A stretch of DNA of 64,000 nucleotides from Salinivirgaceae bacterium (lineage in GTDB: Bacteria; Bacteroidota; Bacteroidia; Bacteroidales; SZUA-534), in contig JAFZWI010000023.1 of NCBI GenBank assembly GCA_017617355.1, positions 20,202 through 84,201 on the forward strand, read 5' to 3'. The translations under genes and the position numbers were made by a program. The stretch's first letter is position 1. Each line of letters starts with the position of its first letter. Of the stretch, positions 37,561-45,066 are shown piece by piece. The notes under the pieces were generated by a model that had not been told where the DNA came from, searched no databases, and worked only from the letters and a program-made list of their open reading frames with translations.

Positions 37561-38472
37561 GTGGACAACTTGAAAGATTTTGAATCGGCCAATGGCAACG
37601 GAAACAAGAAATATGTTGTTATAATTGCTATAGAAACCATTTTATTAGCTGTAATGTGTGTGCTTTATTTCACCAAACAGCACACAACCACCGTGCAGCA
37701 AGTGCAAATAGTAACTGTCAGTGCTGAAAAAGACTCGCTGGCGGCACAATATCAGAATTTGTTGGCTGATTACGAGAATATCGAAACAACAAATGATAGT
37801 ATTTCGGCACAACTTGAACAACAGAAGGAGCACATCCGTGAGTTGATGACAGAACTGAAGACCACAAAATCGGAGAACAAAGCGCAGATTGCCAAAATGA
37901 AAAAAGAGCTGAAAACCCTGCGCGATGTGATGAAAAACTTTGTGCATCAGATAGATTCGCTCAACACTCTTAACATTCAGTTGACCGAGGAGAACACCGA
38001 AGTGAAAAAGCAGATTACAGCAGCCAAAAAAGAGAACAAGCAACTGACTCAAAAATATGAGGAGTCGCAGGCCAAAGTGGCGAAGGCTTCTGTCATTAAG
38101 GCTATCAATTCGTCGATGACAAGCTTCAACGCCAAAGGCAAACCCGCCAATAAAGCCAAGAAAATCAAACGGTTGGCTGTAAGTTTCACACTCGATGAAA
38201 ACCCGATTGCACCGCGCGGCAACAAAAAAGTGTATGTCCGCATCACTTCGCCCGACGGGCTGATGCTTATCAACAAGGAGCAGGACACCTTCAAATTTGA
38301 GGATGACAAAATCACCTTCTCGGCTCTGCGCCAGGTTGATTACAAAGGCGAAAAGATTGACATGGTAATTTACTATGAGTGCGAGGAGGGAGAGCTGAAG
38401 ACCGGCATCTATAAAACCGATATCTTCTGCGACGGCAACATGATTGGAACAACAGAAATCGAATTGAAGTAA
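37561..38472 (+). CDS. Single-pass membrane protein with periplasmic coiled coil
   Basis: The product has 303 residues from a GTG start 18 bases after queA. There is no in-frame ATG before the membrane helix (about 18-38, YVVIIAIETILLAVMCVLYF). A coiled coil (about 55-170; LEQQKEHIRELMTELKTTKSENKAQIAKM, given as QKEHIRELMTELKTT) and a C-terminal globular domain (about 205-303; VSFTLDENPIAPRGNKKVYVRI, given as RGNKKVYVRITSPDG) follow. Its position suggests cotranscription with truB and queA. The family is seen in Bacteroidota but has no known role, and I recognise no catalytic motif. Confidence 0.75.
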   Translation: MDNLKDFESANGNGNKKYVVIIAIETILLAVMCVLYFTKQHTTTVQQVQIVTVSAEKDSLAAQYQNLLADYENIETTNDSISAQLEQQKEHIRELMTELKTTKSENKAQIAKMKKELKTLRDVMKNFVHQIDSLNTLNIQLTEENTEVKKQITAAKKENKQLTQKYEESQAKVAKASVIKAINSSMTSFNAKGKPANKAKKIKRLAVSFTLDENPIAPRGNKKVYVRITSPDGLMLINKEQDTFKFEDDKITFSALRQVDYKGEKIDMVIYYECEEGELKTGIYKTDIFCDGNMIGTTEIELK

Positions 38473-38491
38473 AACCTTAAATCCGGTTGTT

Positions 38492-38851
38492 ATGAAATGG
38501 TTGCATAATCTATTGAAATGTTTCTCGTTTTCTGCCGTATTATTCACATTTCAAGCATGTTATGGTGACGGCTCCGATTACGACTATTTTGAAGAAATGC
38601 GATTCATTGTTACCGACGAGTCGGGCAAATGCATTCCCGATGTTGAGGTTTTGTCAAAAACCAAAGAATCGGAAGACTGGTTTAATATAGGAATAACCGA
38701 TATAAAAGGAACCGTCTATGGATGTGATATTTACAACGAATGCGACAGTATCTGGTTCAAATTCAAGCCGAAAGACTATTACCAGGAAAAAGACACCGTT
38801 GTAAAATATACAGGGCCGGCAAAATACGTGATAAAACTCAACAAGAAGTAA
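38492..38851 (+). CDS. Radical SAM-associated putative lipoprotein
   Basis: The product has 119 residues. A signal peptide ends in F-T-F-Q-A-C, so Cys23 is the likely lipid anchor. YGDGSDYDYFEEMRFIV leads into a carboxypeptidase-regulatory-like Ig fold (VTDESGKCIPDVEVLSK, FNIGITDIKGTVYG). Three further cysteines lie at 47, 78 and 84 (GCDIYNEC). It lies 33 bases before a radical SAM/SPASM gene. I recognise this pairing as one that recurs in Bacteroidota (TIGR04134 beside TIGR04133, from memory). Whether the lipoprotein is the substrate of the enzyme is unproven, but the cysteines and the fixed linkage suggest it. Confidence 0.75.
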   Translation: MKWLHNLLKCFSFSAVLFTFQACYGDGSDYDYFEEMRFIVTDESGKCIPDVEVLSKTKESEDWFNIGITDIKGTVYGCDIYNECDSIWFKFKPKDYYQEKDTVVKYTGPAKYVIKLNKK

Positions 38852-38883
38852 TCTGTTGGTTTGCGGGCACTTAAAATTCTATT

Positions 38884-39954
38884 ATGAGAGCCGCTATCCG
38901 CAATCTTCTGTTCCGGTTCTTCCGTTGGAACGAGACTAAAGTCCACGAACTCAATTATCTGTTTTGGGAGTGCACAACCCGTTGCAATCTGCATTGCCGT
39001 CATTGTGGCAGCGATTGTTCGGAGTCGAAAGGCGAGCCCGACATGCCGCTGGTCGATTTTATTGGTGCGCTGAAAACCATTCCTCCGAAAGAGAAAGTCA
39101 AGAAATTTCATGTTGTGCTGACGGGCGGGGAACCGTTGCTAAGGCCTGATATTGAGGAGATTGGTCGCCAACTGCGCGCCAACGGCTGTCATTGGGGAAT
39201 GGTGAGCAACGGATATTTCTACACGGCCGAAAAACAGAAAAAACTACTATTGGCCGGCATGGAATCGCTGACAATCAGCCTCGACGGATTGGAAAGCTCT
39301 CACGACTGGATGCGCGGAAAAACCGGCAGTTTCAGTCATGCCATATCGGCTATCGGTCTTGCTGCCAAAGAGAAACGATTAACATTCGATGTGGTGACAT
39401 GTGTCAACAAACGCAACATTGGTGAGCTGGAGGAAATCTACAATTTACTTAGCGGCCTGGGTGTGCGGCAGTGGAGGATATTCACAATAATACCAATAGG
39501 CCGTGCCAAAAACGAGCCCGATTTGCACCTGACCGACAGCCAATTCATTGAACTCATGGAGTTTATTAAGGAAAAACGCGAGCAGCCAAACCAACCGATG
39601 CGGGTGACATTCAGCTGCGAGGGATATCTTGGCCGCTACGAGTGCCAAGTGCGCAACATGCCGTTTTTCTGCCATGCAGGCATCAACATTGCATCAGTTT
39701 TGATTGACGGCCGCATCTGCGCTTGCCCAAACATTGACCGTGACCGTTTTTCGCAAGGAAGCATCTACACCGACAACTTTTTCGAGGTTTGGAACAACAG
39801 GTTTGAACCGTTCAGAAACCGCAAATGGGCCAAAAAAGGAATTTGCAAAGAGTGCAAAGCTTTCAATCTCTGCCTCGGAAACGGAATGCATAACTGGCAC
39901 GGCGCATGCGACGAGGTAATCAACTGCCATTATCGGAAAACCCTCGGCAAGTAA
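38884..39954 (+). CDS. Radical SAM/SPASM enzyme (Bacteroidota lipoprotein-associated type)
   Basis: The product has 356 residues. The [4Fe-4S]/SAM motif Cx3Cx2C is C34-C38-C41 (TTRCNLHCRHCGSDC), with extra cysteines at 30 and 45. VVLTGGEPLLRPDIEEIG holds the GGE motif, and TISLDGLESSHDWMRG is a strand of the TIM barrel. The C-terminal SPASM domain carries CxxCxxxxxC (C321, C324, C330) plus C342 and C348, and upstream CACPNIDRDR, which could ligate two auxiliary clusters. SPASM enzymes mostly modify ribosomal peptides or protein side chains. The small lipoprotein upstream is the obvious candidate substrate. No precursor-peptide gene or peptidase is visible. Confidence 0.9.
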   Translation: MRAAIRNLLFRFFRWNETKVHELNYLFWECTTRCNLHCRHCGSDCSESKGEPDMPLVDFIGALKTIPPKEKVKKFHVVLTGGEPLLRPDIEEIGRQLRANGCHWGMVSNGYFYTAEKQKKLLLAGMESLTISLDGLESSHDWMRGKTGSFSHAISAIGLAAKEKRLTFDVVTCVNKRNIGELEEIYNLLSGLGVRQWRIFTIIPIGRAKNEPDLHLTDSQFIELMEFIKEKREQPNQPMRVTFSCEGYLGRYECQVRNMPFFCHAGINIASVLIDGRICACPNIDRDRFSQGSIYTDNFFEVWNNRFEPFRNRKWAKKGICKECKAFNLCLGNGMHNWHGACDEVINCHYRKTLGK

Positions 39955-40022
39955 AAATCTGCGGAATAATTGGTTTACATCACCGACATTTTCTATCTTC
40001 GGCATAACAAAAACTTTGAGTT

Positions 40023-41366
40023 ATGAACGCATTTCACGCCTACGACATTCGCGGAATCTATCCCGACCAATTCAACAAAGACGATGTTTACAAAATCGGC
40101 TTTTTTATTCCTGAACTGTTCAAAACCAACAAGATACTTGTGGGCCGCGATATGCGTACATCGTCGCCGGAGATTTTTGAGTCGCTGTGCCGCGGCATAA
40201 CCGATGCGGGCGCCGATGTTTACGCCGCCGGGCTCACCACCACGCCAATGGTCTACTATGCCACCGCAAAATTCAATTTCGAAGCGTCGGTGCAGATAAC
40301 GGCCTCGCATAACTCGAAGGAATACAATGGTTTGAAGATTTCGAGGGCACAGGCGCTGCCCGTTGGCCTTGACTCGGGTTTGGGCGAACTCAAGACAATG
40401 GTAGAGACGCGCCAAGTGGCTCCCGTGGCCAAAAAAGGAAAAATTGTTGATTTCGATTTCAAAGCCGAATACATTGATTTTCAGCGGAAATACCTTAAAA
40501 ATTTGTCGAATCTAAAAATAGCTATCGATTGCTCGAACGGTATGGCATCGATGCTGATTCACGATATTTTGGGCGATGCGCCAACCTACATCTACGACAC
40601 GCTCGACGGAACCTTCCCACACCACGAGCCGAATCCGCTCATCGAGGCAAACTGCGCTGACCTTGAGGAACTTGTAAAACGTGAAAAAGCTGATGTTGGC
40701 GTCATCTACGACGGCGATGCCGACCGCGTGATGTTCATAGATGAGCAGGGTCGCTTCATCAGCCCCGACCTGATTATCGGTCTGCTGGCGCACTATTTCC
40801 TTGAGGAGAAAGGCTTGAAAGGCAATGTGTTGCAAGACATACGCACATCAAAGGCCGTGGGCGAGTACATCGAGAAATTTGGTTCAAAAATGAACATGTG
40901 GCGAGTTGGTCGCGCTTATGCCGCACTCAAACTGCGCGAGATAGACGGCATCTACGGCGGTGAGCTGGCCGGACACTACTACTTCCGTGACTTTTACTAC
41001 TCCGATTCGGGCATAATGGCCTCGCTCATAGTGCTTGGCATTGTGTCGAACTTGAAAAAGCAGGGAAAAACATTCTCGCAAGCCATTGCCGGCATTGCAA
41101 AATATTGCAATTCAGGCGAAATCAACTTCAAAATTGAGAAGAAAAAAGAGGCCATGGACGCCGTGCGCGACTATTTCACCGGCACCGAAAAGCCAACAGC
41201 CATGTTCGATTTCGACGGCTACCGCGTTGAGTTCCCCGACTGGTGGTTCAACATCCGCCCGTCGAACACCGAGCCTTATCTGCGACTTCTGGCCGAAGCC
41301 AAAACACAGAAGATGCTCGACGAGAAACTGAAGAAAATCAAAGAGATAATCGGCACATTCAATTAA
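40023..41366 (+). CDS. Phosphomannomutase/phosphoglucomutase
   Basis: The product has 447 residues from the alpha-D-phosphohexomutase superfamily. The phosphoserine loop is TASHNSKEYNGLKI (about 91-104), the Mg site is DGDADRVMFID, the sugar loop is YGGELAGHYYFRD (GGELSGH type) and the phosphate-binding loop is RPSNTEPYLRLLAEA. It interconverts mannose- or glucose-6-P and -1-P for nucleotide-sugar synthesis, so it feeds LPS, capsule or glycoprotein glycans. Closest to the ManB/AlgC PMM/PGM group by length. Transcribed alone, 68 bases after the radical SAM gene. Confidence 0.93.
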   Translation: MNAFHAYDIRGIYPDQFNKDDVYKIGFFIPELFKTNKILVGRDMRTSSPEIFESLCRGITDAGADVYAAGLTTTPMVYYATAKFNFEASVQITASHNSKEYNGLKISRAQALPVGLDSGLGELKTMVETRQVAPVAKKGKIVDFDFKAEYIDFQRKYLKNLSNLKIAIDCSNGMASMLIHDILGDAPTYIYDTLDGTFPHHEPNPLIEANCADLEELVKREKADVGVIYDGDADRVMFIDEQGRFISPDLIIGLLAHYFLEEKGLKGNVLQDIRTSKAVGEYIEKFGSKMNMWRVGRAYAALKLREIDGIYGGELAGHYYFRDFYYSDSGIMASLIVLGIVSNLKKQGKTFSQAIAGIAKYCNSGEINFKIEKKKEAMDAVRDYFTGTEKPTAMFDFDGYRVEFPDWWFNIRPSNTEPYLRLLAEAKTQKMLDEKLKKIKEIIGTFN

Positions 41367-41493
41367 AAAAGAGAGAGTTGGAGCAAGGCTGGTTTAATTG
41401 AATTTTGAGCGTGGACAGAAAAAAGCACGAGCAAAAAACCGTTTTATTGGCATAACTTTTGTAACAACAATCATAAAATTTTTGCAATAACAT

Positions 41494-41522
41494 TTTGCAT
41501 ACCGTTTATTTCATTACTTTTG
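41494..41522 (+). promoter_or_regulatory. Promoter for the lipoprotein gene at 41580
   Basis: TTTG (41494-41497) is followed after 17 bases by TACTTTTG (41515-41522), both matching the Bacteroidota consensus, with spacing slightly short. The start codon follows after 57 bases. The rest of the 213-base gap (41367-41579) holds nothing else I can name. Confidence 0.45.
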
Positions 41523-41579
41523 GTTGCGTGTGCAATAGACATACGCCATTGCGACAATTTATAAGAAAACAACTTAAAA

Positions 41580-42473
41580 ATGTGTAAAATGAACATATAT
41601 CGCGCACTAACGGCAGTTTTGCTAATATGCTTAGTAACAGCATGTTCGAACGAGAAAAAGCAAAAACAACAGCAGCTTGCTGAGGCTCTTGCCGTTGACA
41701 GCAGCATGAGTCAGACAACAGCGAAAAAGATATTCTTTAATCTGCCTTCGCCTGTTGAAATTACACAGACATTGCTGAAAACCGAAGAGGATTTTGACGC
41801 CAACCTGCTTAATTCGGCCGACAATCTTGACAAATATAACACATCGAGCGCGCTGGCGTTGAACTTTGGTGTGTATGGCGCCGACTTGTGCTATTGCCGC
41901 GTTTACGACCAGTTGCAGGAAGCTATCAGCTATCTGTCAGTAATCAAAAAAGTTACTGAAAAGCTGCAAATCCCTGAGGAGGAAGGCTCGGAAACAATCA
42001 ACCGCGTTGAGCAAAGCATCGAAAACCGCGACACCATATTTTATATCATTTCGGATACTTACGCAAAAGCCGACAGCTATCTGAAAGAAACAGAGCGCGA
42101 CATGACAGCATCGCTCATTTTGGTGGGTGCTTGGGTTGAGGGAATGCACTACGCCACACAACTGGCCATTAGACCGAACACCAAAGGTGATATGGTGCAG
42201 AGCATTATCGACCAGAAACATACGGTTACGAACCTTATCAATCTAATGGAGGAATACAAAGGAACACCTGAAATTGCTGTTCTGATTGACGATTTCAACA
42301 AACTCCAGGAAGAATACAACAACATTGAAATTGTCTACGACAAATCGGTTGTGGTAACCGACCAAGACAAACACTCGACAACCATTGACGCGCCGGTGAC
42401 AGTGAAAGTAACCGCCGACCAAGTGAAGAAAATCGCAGAATTGGTTGATAAAATCAGAAACAATATAATTTAA
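41580..42473 (+). CDS. Lipoprotein of unknown function
   Basis: The product has 297 residues from the ATG at 41580. An ATG three codons later is equally good. The signal peptide ends in lipobox LVTAC. The body is mostly helical and acidic (FNLPSPVEITQTLLKTEEDFD, SALALNFGVYGADLCYCRVYDQLQ, MTASLILVGAWVEGMHYATQ, each in part). It reads like a four-helix-type periplasmic domain repeated through the chain. I do not recognise a named family. The following gene (29-base gap) encodes a small secreted protein that is probably a partner. Confidence 0.75.
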   Translation: MCKMNIYRALTAVLLICLVTACSNEKKQKQQQLAEALAVDSSMSQTTAKKIFFNLPSPVEITQTLLKTEEDFDANLLNSADNLDKYNTSSALALNFGVYGADLCYCRVYDQLQEAISYLSVIKKVTEKLQIPEEEGSETINRVEQSIENRDTIFYIISDTYAKADSYLKETERDMTASLILVGAWVEGMHYATQLAIRPNTKGDMVQSIIDQKHTVTNLINLMEEYKGTPEIAVLIDDFNKLQEEYNNIEIVYDKSVVVTDQDKHSTTIDAPVTVKVTADQVKKIAELVDKIRNNII

Positions 42474-42502
42474 CAGAATATTGATAATTAAAAAGATACG
42501 AC

Positions 42503-42937
42503 ATGAAAAAGATAATTAGAATTTTAGCGGTTGCCATAGCTTGTATGACTCTTCAGACAAGTGTTGACGCTCAATGCAAAACATTTATCAAGAATGTGTG
42601 CAAGCCGAAACTCGACCCGTACATCTATAACGGACAGATGAACAGCGCTGTGCTGAATCAGGGCGATATTGCCGAGCTGATGCTGACATTCTACAGCAAC
42701 CAAGATTACCGTATTGTTGTTTGCGCCGACGAGTTTGACGATGTTCAGTTCCGTCTGGTTGACCTGACTGGCAAGGAGCTTTACTCGAACACCAACCACG
42801 GCAATGCCGACCACTGGGACTTCTCGACCAACTCGACACAGCTGCTTACTGTTGAGGTGAGCATCCCCGAGAACAAGACCAGCGAGGACACTAAAAGCGG
42901 TTGCGTATCGATTTTAGTAGGTTTCAAGGAAAAATAA
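42503..42937 (+). CDS. Small secreted protein of unknown function
   Basis: The product has 144 residues. The signal peptide (MKKIIRILAVAIACMTLQTSVDA) ends at about residue 23. The mature protein has four cysteines (CKTFIKNVCK, VVCADEF, SGCVSIL), probably two disulfides, and beta strands suggestive of a jelly-roll or C2-like fold (DYRIVVCADEFDDVQFRLVD in part). It follows the lipoprotein gene by 29 bases and is probably cotranscribed. No family recognised. Confidence 0.7.
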   Translation: MKKIIRILAVAIACMTLQTSVDAQCKTFIKNVCKPKLDPYIYNGQMNSAVLNQGDIAELMLTFYSNQDYRIVVCADEFDDVQFRLVDLTGKELYSNTNHGNADHWDFSTNSTQLLTVEVSIPENKTSEDTKSGCVSILVGFKEK

Positions 42938-42991
42938 ATAGTCAAAAACGGGTTCTTTTTTAAAAAAGGGCTCGGTTTAAAAGAAAAACTG

Positions 42992-42999
42992 TATATTTG
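42992..42999 (+). promoter_or_regulatory. -7 promoter box (TATATTTG) before greA
   Basis: TATATTTG matches TAnnTTTG and lies 66 bases before the greA start. No -33 TTTG at 19-21 bases. A terminator-like hairpin follows immediately (43007-43036). Confidence 0.35.
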
Positions 43000-43006
43000 T
43001 ATAAAA

Positions 43007-43036
43007 GAGTTCCGCATAAAAGCGGGATTCTTTTTG
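43007..43036 (+). terminator. Terminator-like hairpin in the greA leader
   Basis: GAGTTCCGC (43007-43015) pairs with GCGGGATTC (43022-43030) through nine pairs, two of them G-U, followed by five T's. It ends the 42503-42937 gene, or acts as an attenuator in the greA leader, since it lies between the -7 box and the start codon. Confidence 0.6.
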
Positions 43037-43064
43037 TTTTATATCAAAATTAAAAAAGAGAATC

Positions 43065-43544
43065 ATGGACAAAGTATCCTACATTACAAGCGAAGGATTG
43101 AAAAAACTTGTTGCTGAAGTGGAATACCTGAAATCAGTGGAACGTCCACGTATATCGCAAGCCATAGCTGAAGCGCGCGACAAGGGAGATTTATCGGAAA
43201 ATGCAGAATATGATGCTGCAAAAGAGGCGCAGGGACTGCTCGAGATGAAAATATCGCAGCTTGAGGCAAAAATCATCAACTCGCGCGTTATTGACGAATC
43301 GAAACTTGATTTTTCGAAGGTGCAGATATTGTCGAAAGTGAAAATCAAAAATGTCGCCAACGGCGCGACAATGACATACAGCATTGTTTCGGAAACCGAA
43401 GCAAACCTGAAGGAATTCAAGATTTCGGTTAGCACGCCAATAGCGCAAGGCCTTATGGGACACAAGGTTGGCGAAATAGCCGAGGTTAAGGTTCCGAACG
43501 GAATAATGAAATTTGAAATTCTTGAAATAGGACCAATCGCGTAA
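43065..43544 (+). CDS. greA: Transcription elongation factor GreA
   Basis: The product has 159 residues, the standard GreA length. The N-terminal coiled coil (about 12-75) carries the family tip motif EARDKGDLSENAEYDAAKE (in part: DKGDLSENAEYDAA), which holds the acidic residues reaching the RNA polymerase active centre. The C-terminal FKBP-like domain includes IAQGLMGHKVGEIAEVKVP. It rescues backtracked RNA polymerase by stimulating transcript cleavage. It is followed by a HIT gene after 4 bases. Confidence 0.97.
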   Translation: MDKVSYITSEGLKKLVAEVEYLKSVERPRISQAIAEARDKGDLSENAEYDAAKEAQGLLEMKISQLEAKIINSRVIDESKLDFSKVQILSKVKIKNVANGATMTYSIVSETEANLKEFKISVSTPIAQGLMGHKVGEIAEVKVPNGIMKFEILEIGPIA

Positions 43545-43548
43545 GACA

Positions 43549-43941
43549 ATGGCATCGATATTCACAAAAATCGTAAACGGCGAAATCCCATGCTACAAGA
43601 TAGCTGAGGACAAGGACTATTTTGCTTTTCTCGACATCAGCCCGGTGCAGAAAGGACACGTGCTGGTTATTCCGAAACAGGAAGTTGACTACATCTTTGA
43701 CCTTGAGCCAGCCGTTTTAGGTGGTTTGCATCAGTTTGCGCAGCGCGTGGCAAAGGCTATTAAGAAAGCCATTCCGTGCCGCAAGGTGGCTGTTGTGGTT
43801 CTGGGACTTGAAGTTCCGCACGCACACATTCATCTTATTCCGATGAACAGCGAGGCCGATATCCGTTTCGATAAAAAACAGACATTGACCAAAGAGGAGT
43901 TTGAGGCCATTGCAGCAAAAATCAGCAAAGAGTTTGTATAG
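43549..43941 (+). CDS. HIT-family nucleotide hydrolase
   Basis: The product has 130 residues. The histidine triad is HAHIHLIP (H91, H93, H95). The N-terminal IFTKIVNGEIPCYKIAED and FLDISPVQKGHVLVIPK are typical of the HINT/HIT branch. Members hydrolyse AMP-lysine or other nucleotide adducts, and the in vivo substrate is unclear. greA and this gene form a two-gene operon closed by the terminator at 43965. Confidence 0.94.
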   Translation: MASIFTKIVNGEIPCYKIAEDKDYFAFLDISPVQKGHVLVIPKQEVDYIFDLEPAVLGGLHQFAQRVAKAIKKAIPCRKVAVVVLGLEVPHAHIHLIPMNSEADIRFDKKQTLTKEEFEAIAAKISKEFV

Positions 43942-43964
43942 ATAAAACATTGTTTATAAGCACG

Positions 43965-43994
43965 AAACGCAACCGCTGAGGTTGCGTTTTTTGT
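43965..43994 (+). terminator. Rho-independent terminator after the HIT gene
   Basis: AAACGCAACC (43965-43974) pairs perfectly with GGTTGCGTTT (43980-43989) around a 5-base loop, followed by T's. Confidence 0.9.
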
Positions 43995-44052
43995 TTTCGT
44001 TTCATTTTCTATTAAATGGAGTTTTTTATCTATCTTTACGAAGATGCAACTA

Positions 44053-44159
44053 TTGCAAAAAATGCAACAGTTCAAATTTAGAGAATAAGACAAAAATTGA
44101 GTTGTCAAAGATTACTTGACAGCTCGGCAAAAAAGCACTTGTCGCAAAAAATGCGACAA
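44053..44159 (+). promoter_or_regulatory. Leader of the toxin module: two covarying hairpins and a third palindrome
   Basis: IR1 is TTGCA-5-TGCAA (44053-44067). IR2 is TGTCAA-7-TTGACA (44103-44121). IR3 is TTGTCGCA-5-TGCGACAA (44139-44159). IR1 and IR3 belong to one repeated unit, TYGCAAAAAATGCRACA plus RTTCAA. Both sides of the stem change together (T/A becomes C/G), as in a conserved RNA stem or palindromic operator. They lie directly before the 59-residue gene at 44186. Candidates are operators for autoregulation or RNA hairpins. Confidence 0.55.
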
Positions 44160-44185
44160 TTCAATAGATTAAAAGGCAAATAGTT

Positions 44186-44365
44186 ATGTCGGAAGAGCAA
44201 ATAAACAGTTACAGGCTGACAAGTATGGAGGAGCCAACCGACGAAATGCTGGCTTACATTATGCGAGAGGCGGCTGAAGATGCACGCACAAGCAACGAAG
44301 CGGCTCTGAAAAAGTATTTTGAAGAGATTGCAGAGATGCGCAAAAAATATGCAGAGAAGCAATGA
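44186..44365 (+). CDS. Small partner protein (59 residues) upstream of zeta-like kinase
   Basis: The ATG at 44186 opens a 59-residue frame, MSEEQINSYRLTSMEEPTDE, then helical and rich in Glu, Ala and Lys (AAEDARTSNEAALKKYF, EEIAEMRKKYAEKQ). It ends in TGA, overlapping the ATG of the kinase gene (ATGA, 44362-44365), so the two are translationally coupled. Position and size fit an antitoxin or small regulatory partner of the zeta-like kinase. It shows no resemblance to the epsilon antitoxin that I can see. Acidic and helical proteins of this type appear upstream of zeta-like genes in other Bacteroidota (from memory). Confidence 0.7.
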   Translation: MSEEQINSYRLTSMEEPTDEMLAYIMREAAEDARTSNEAALKKYFEEIAEMRKKYAEKQ

Positions 44366-44955
44366 GCGAAAAGAAGCCAGTATTGATAATCGTTGCAGGT
44401 CCAAATGGTTCGGGCAAAACCACGGTAACAAGCAAAATTCTTCGCCACCAGTGGTTGGAGAATTCTGTGTATATCAACCCCGACATTGTGGCACAAGAGC
44501 GTTTTGGCGATTGGAACTCGGCGGAGGCCGTGCTTAAATCGGTGAAATACTGCGAGGAGTGGCGCGAAAAATGCTTGGCGGAAAAACAAAGCCTGATATT
44601 CGAGACCGTTTTCTCGACCGACGAAAAGATTGATTTTATCAACCGCGCCCTTGAAGCGGGATTTTTTGTGCGACTGTTTTTTGTCTGCACATCATCGCCA
44701 GCCCTTAATGCCGCGCGCATTGCCAACAGAGTGTTGAAAGGCGGACACGATGTGCCTATTACCAAAATTGTGAGCCGTTACCAAAAATCCATTTTTAATT
44801 GCAGCCGCATTGTACGGAAAATCCAACGTGTTTATCTGTACGATAATTCGGCAGAAAATACTGAAGCACAATTGCTTATCAGATATGCCGACGGCAAAGT
44901 TGCCAAACGCTACGTTGAGCAACTACCTGAATGGGCGAAACAAATTGTTGAATGA
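44362..44955 (+). CDS. Zeta-toxin-like P-loop kinase
   Basis: The product has 197 residues. The Walker A is AGPNGSGKTT (12-21), with the zeta-toxin family pattern GPNGSGKST. YINPDIVAQERFGDWNSAEAV holds the INPD substrate loop, and SLIFETVFSTDEKIDFI carries the E-T-x-F/L motif. RIANRVLKGGHDVP has the RV-x-x-GGH-x-(V/I)-P motif with the Arg seen in zeta toxins. Zeta toxins phosphorylate UDP-N-acetylglucosamine, but many chromosomal relatives are uncharacterised kinases. It is coupled to a 59-residue gene with an operator-like leader, so it is a likely toxin-antitoxin or regulatory module. Confidence 0.85.
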   Translation: MSEKKPVLIIVAGPNGSGKTTVTSKILRHQWLENSVYINPDIVAQERFGDWNSAEAVLKSVKYCEEWREKCLAEKQSLIFETVFSTDEKIDFINRALEAGFFVRLFFVCTSSPALNAARIANRVLKGGHDVPITKIVSRYQKSIFNCSRIVRKIQRVYLYDNSAENTEAQLLIRYADGKVAKRYVEQLPEWAKQIVE

Positions 44956-45066
44956 TAGAGATTTATAAATAGCAACGAATTAAACGAATAGTAAGAAACA
45001 GAAAGTAAATTTTGAATTAACATATTGTAAATTATAGTGTTTGCTATAGTTCGGATTCATCTGAAA

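Noticed and set aside
37645-38547. A 300-codon minus-strand open frame opposite the coiled-coil protein
   Set aside because: The plus-strand protein has a membrane helix and heptads and fits the operon. The opposite frame is a Leu/Cys/Phe-rich mirror of Lys/Glu/Gln codons.
43659-43668. CACGTG in the HIT gene as a second parS
   Set aside because: The flanks do not match the parS arms, and the same applies to CACGTG at 56119-56124.
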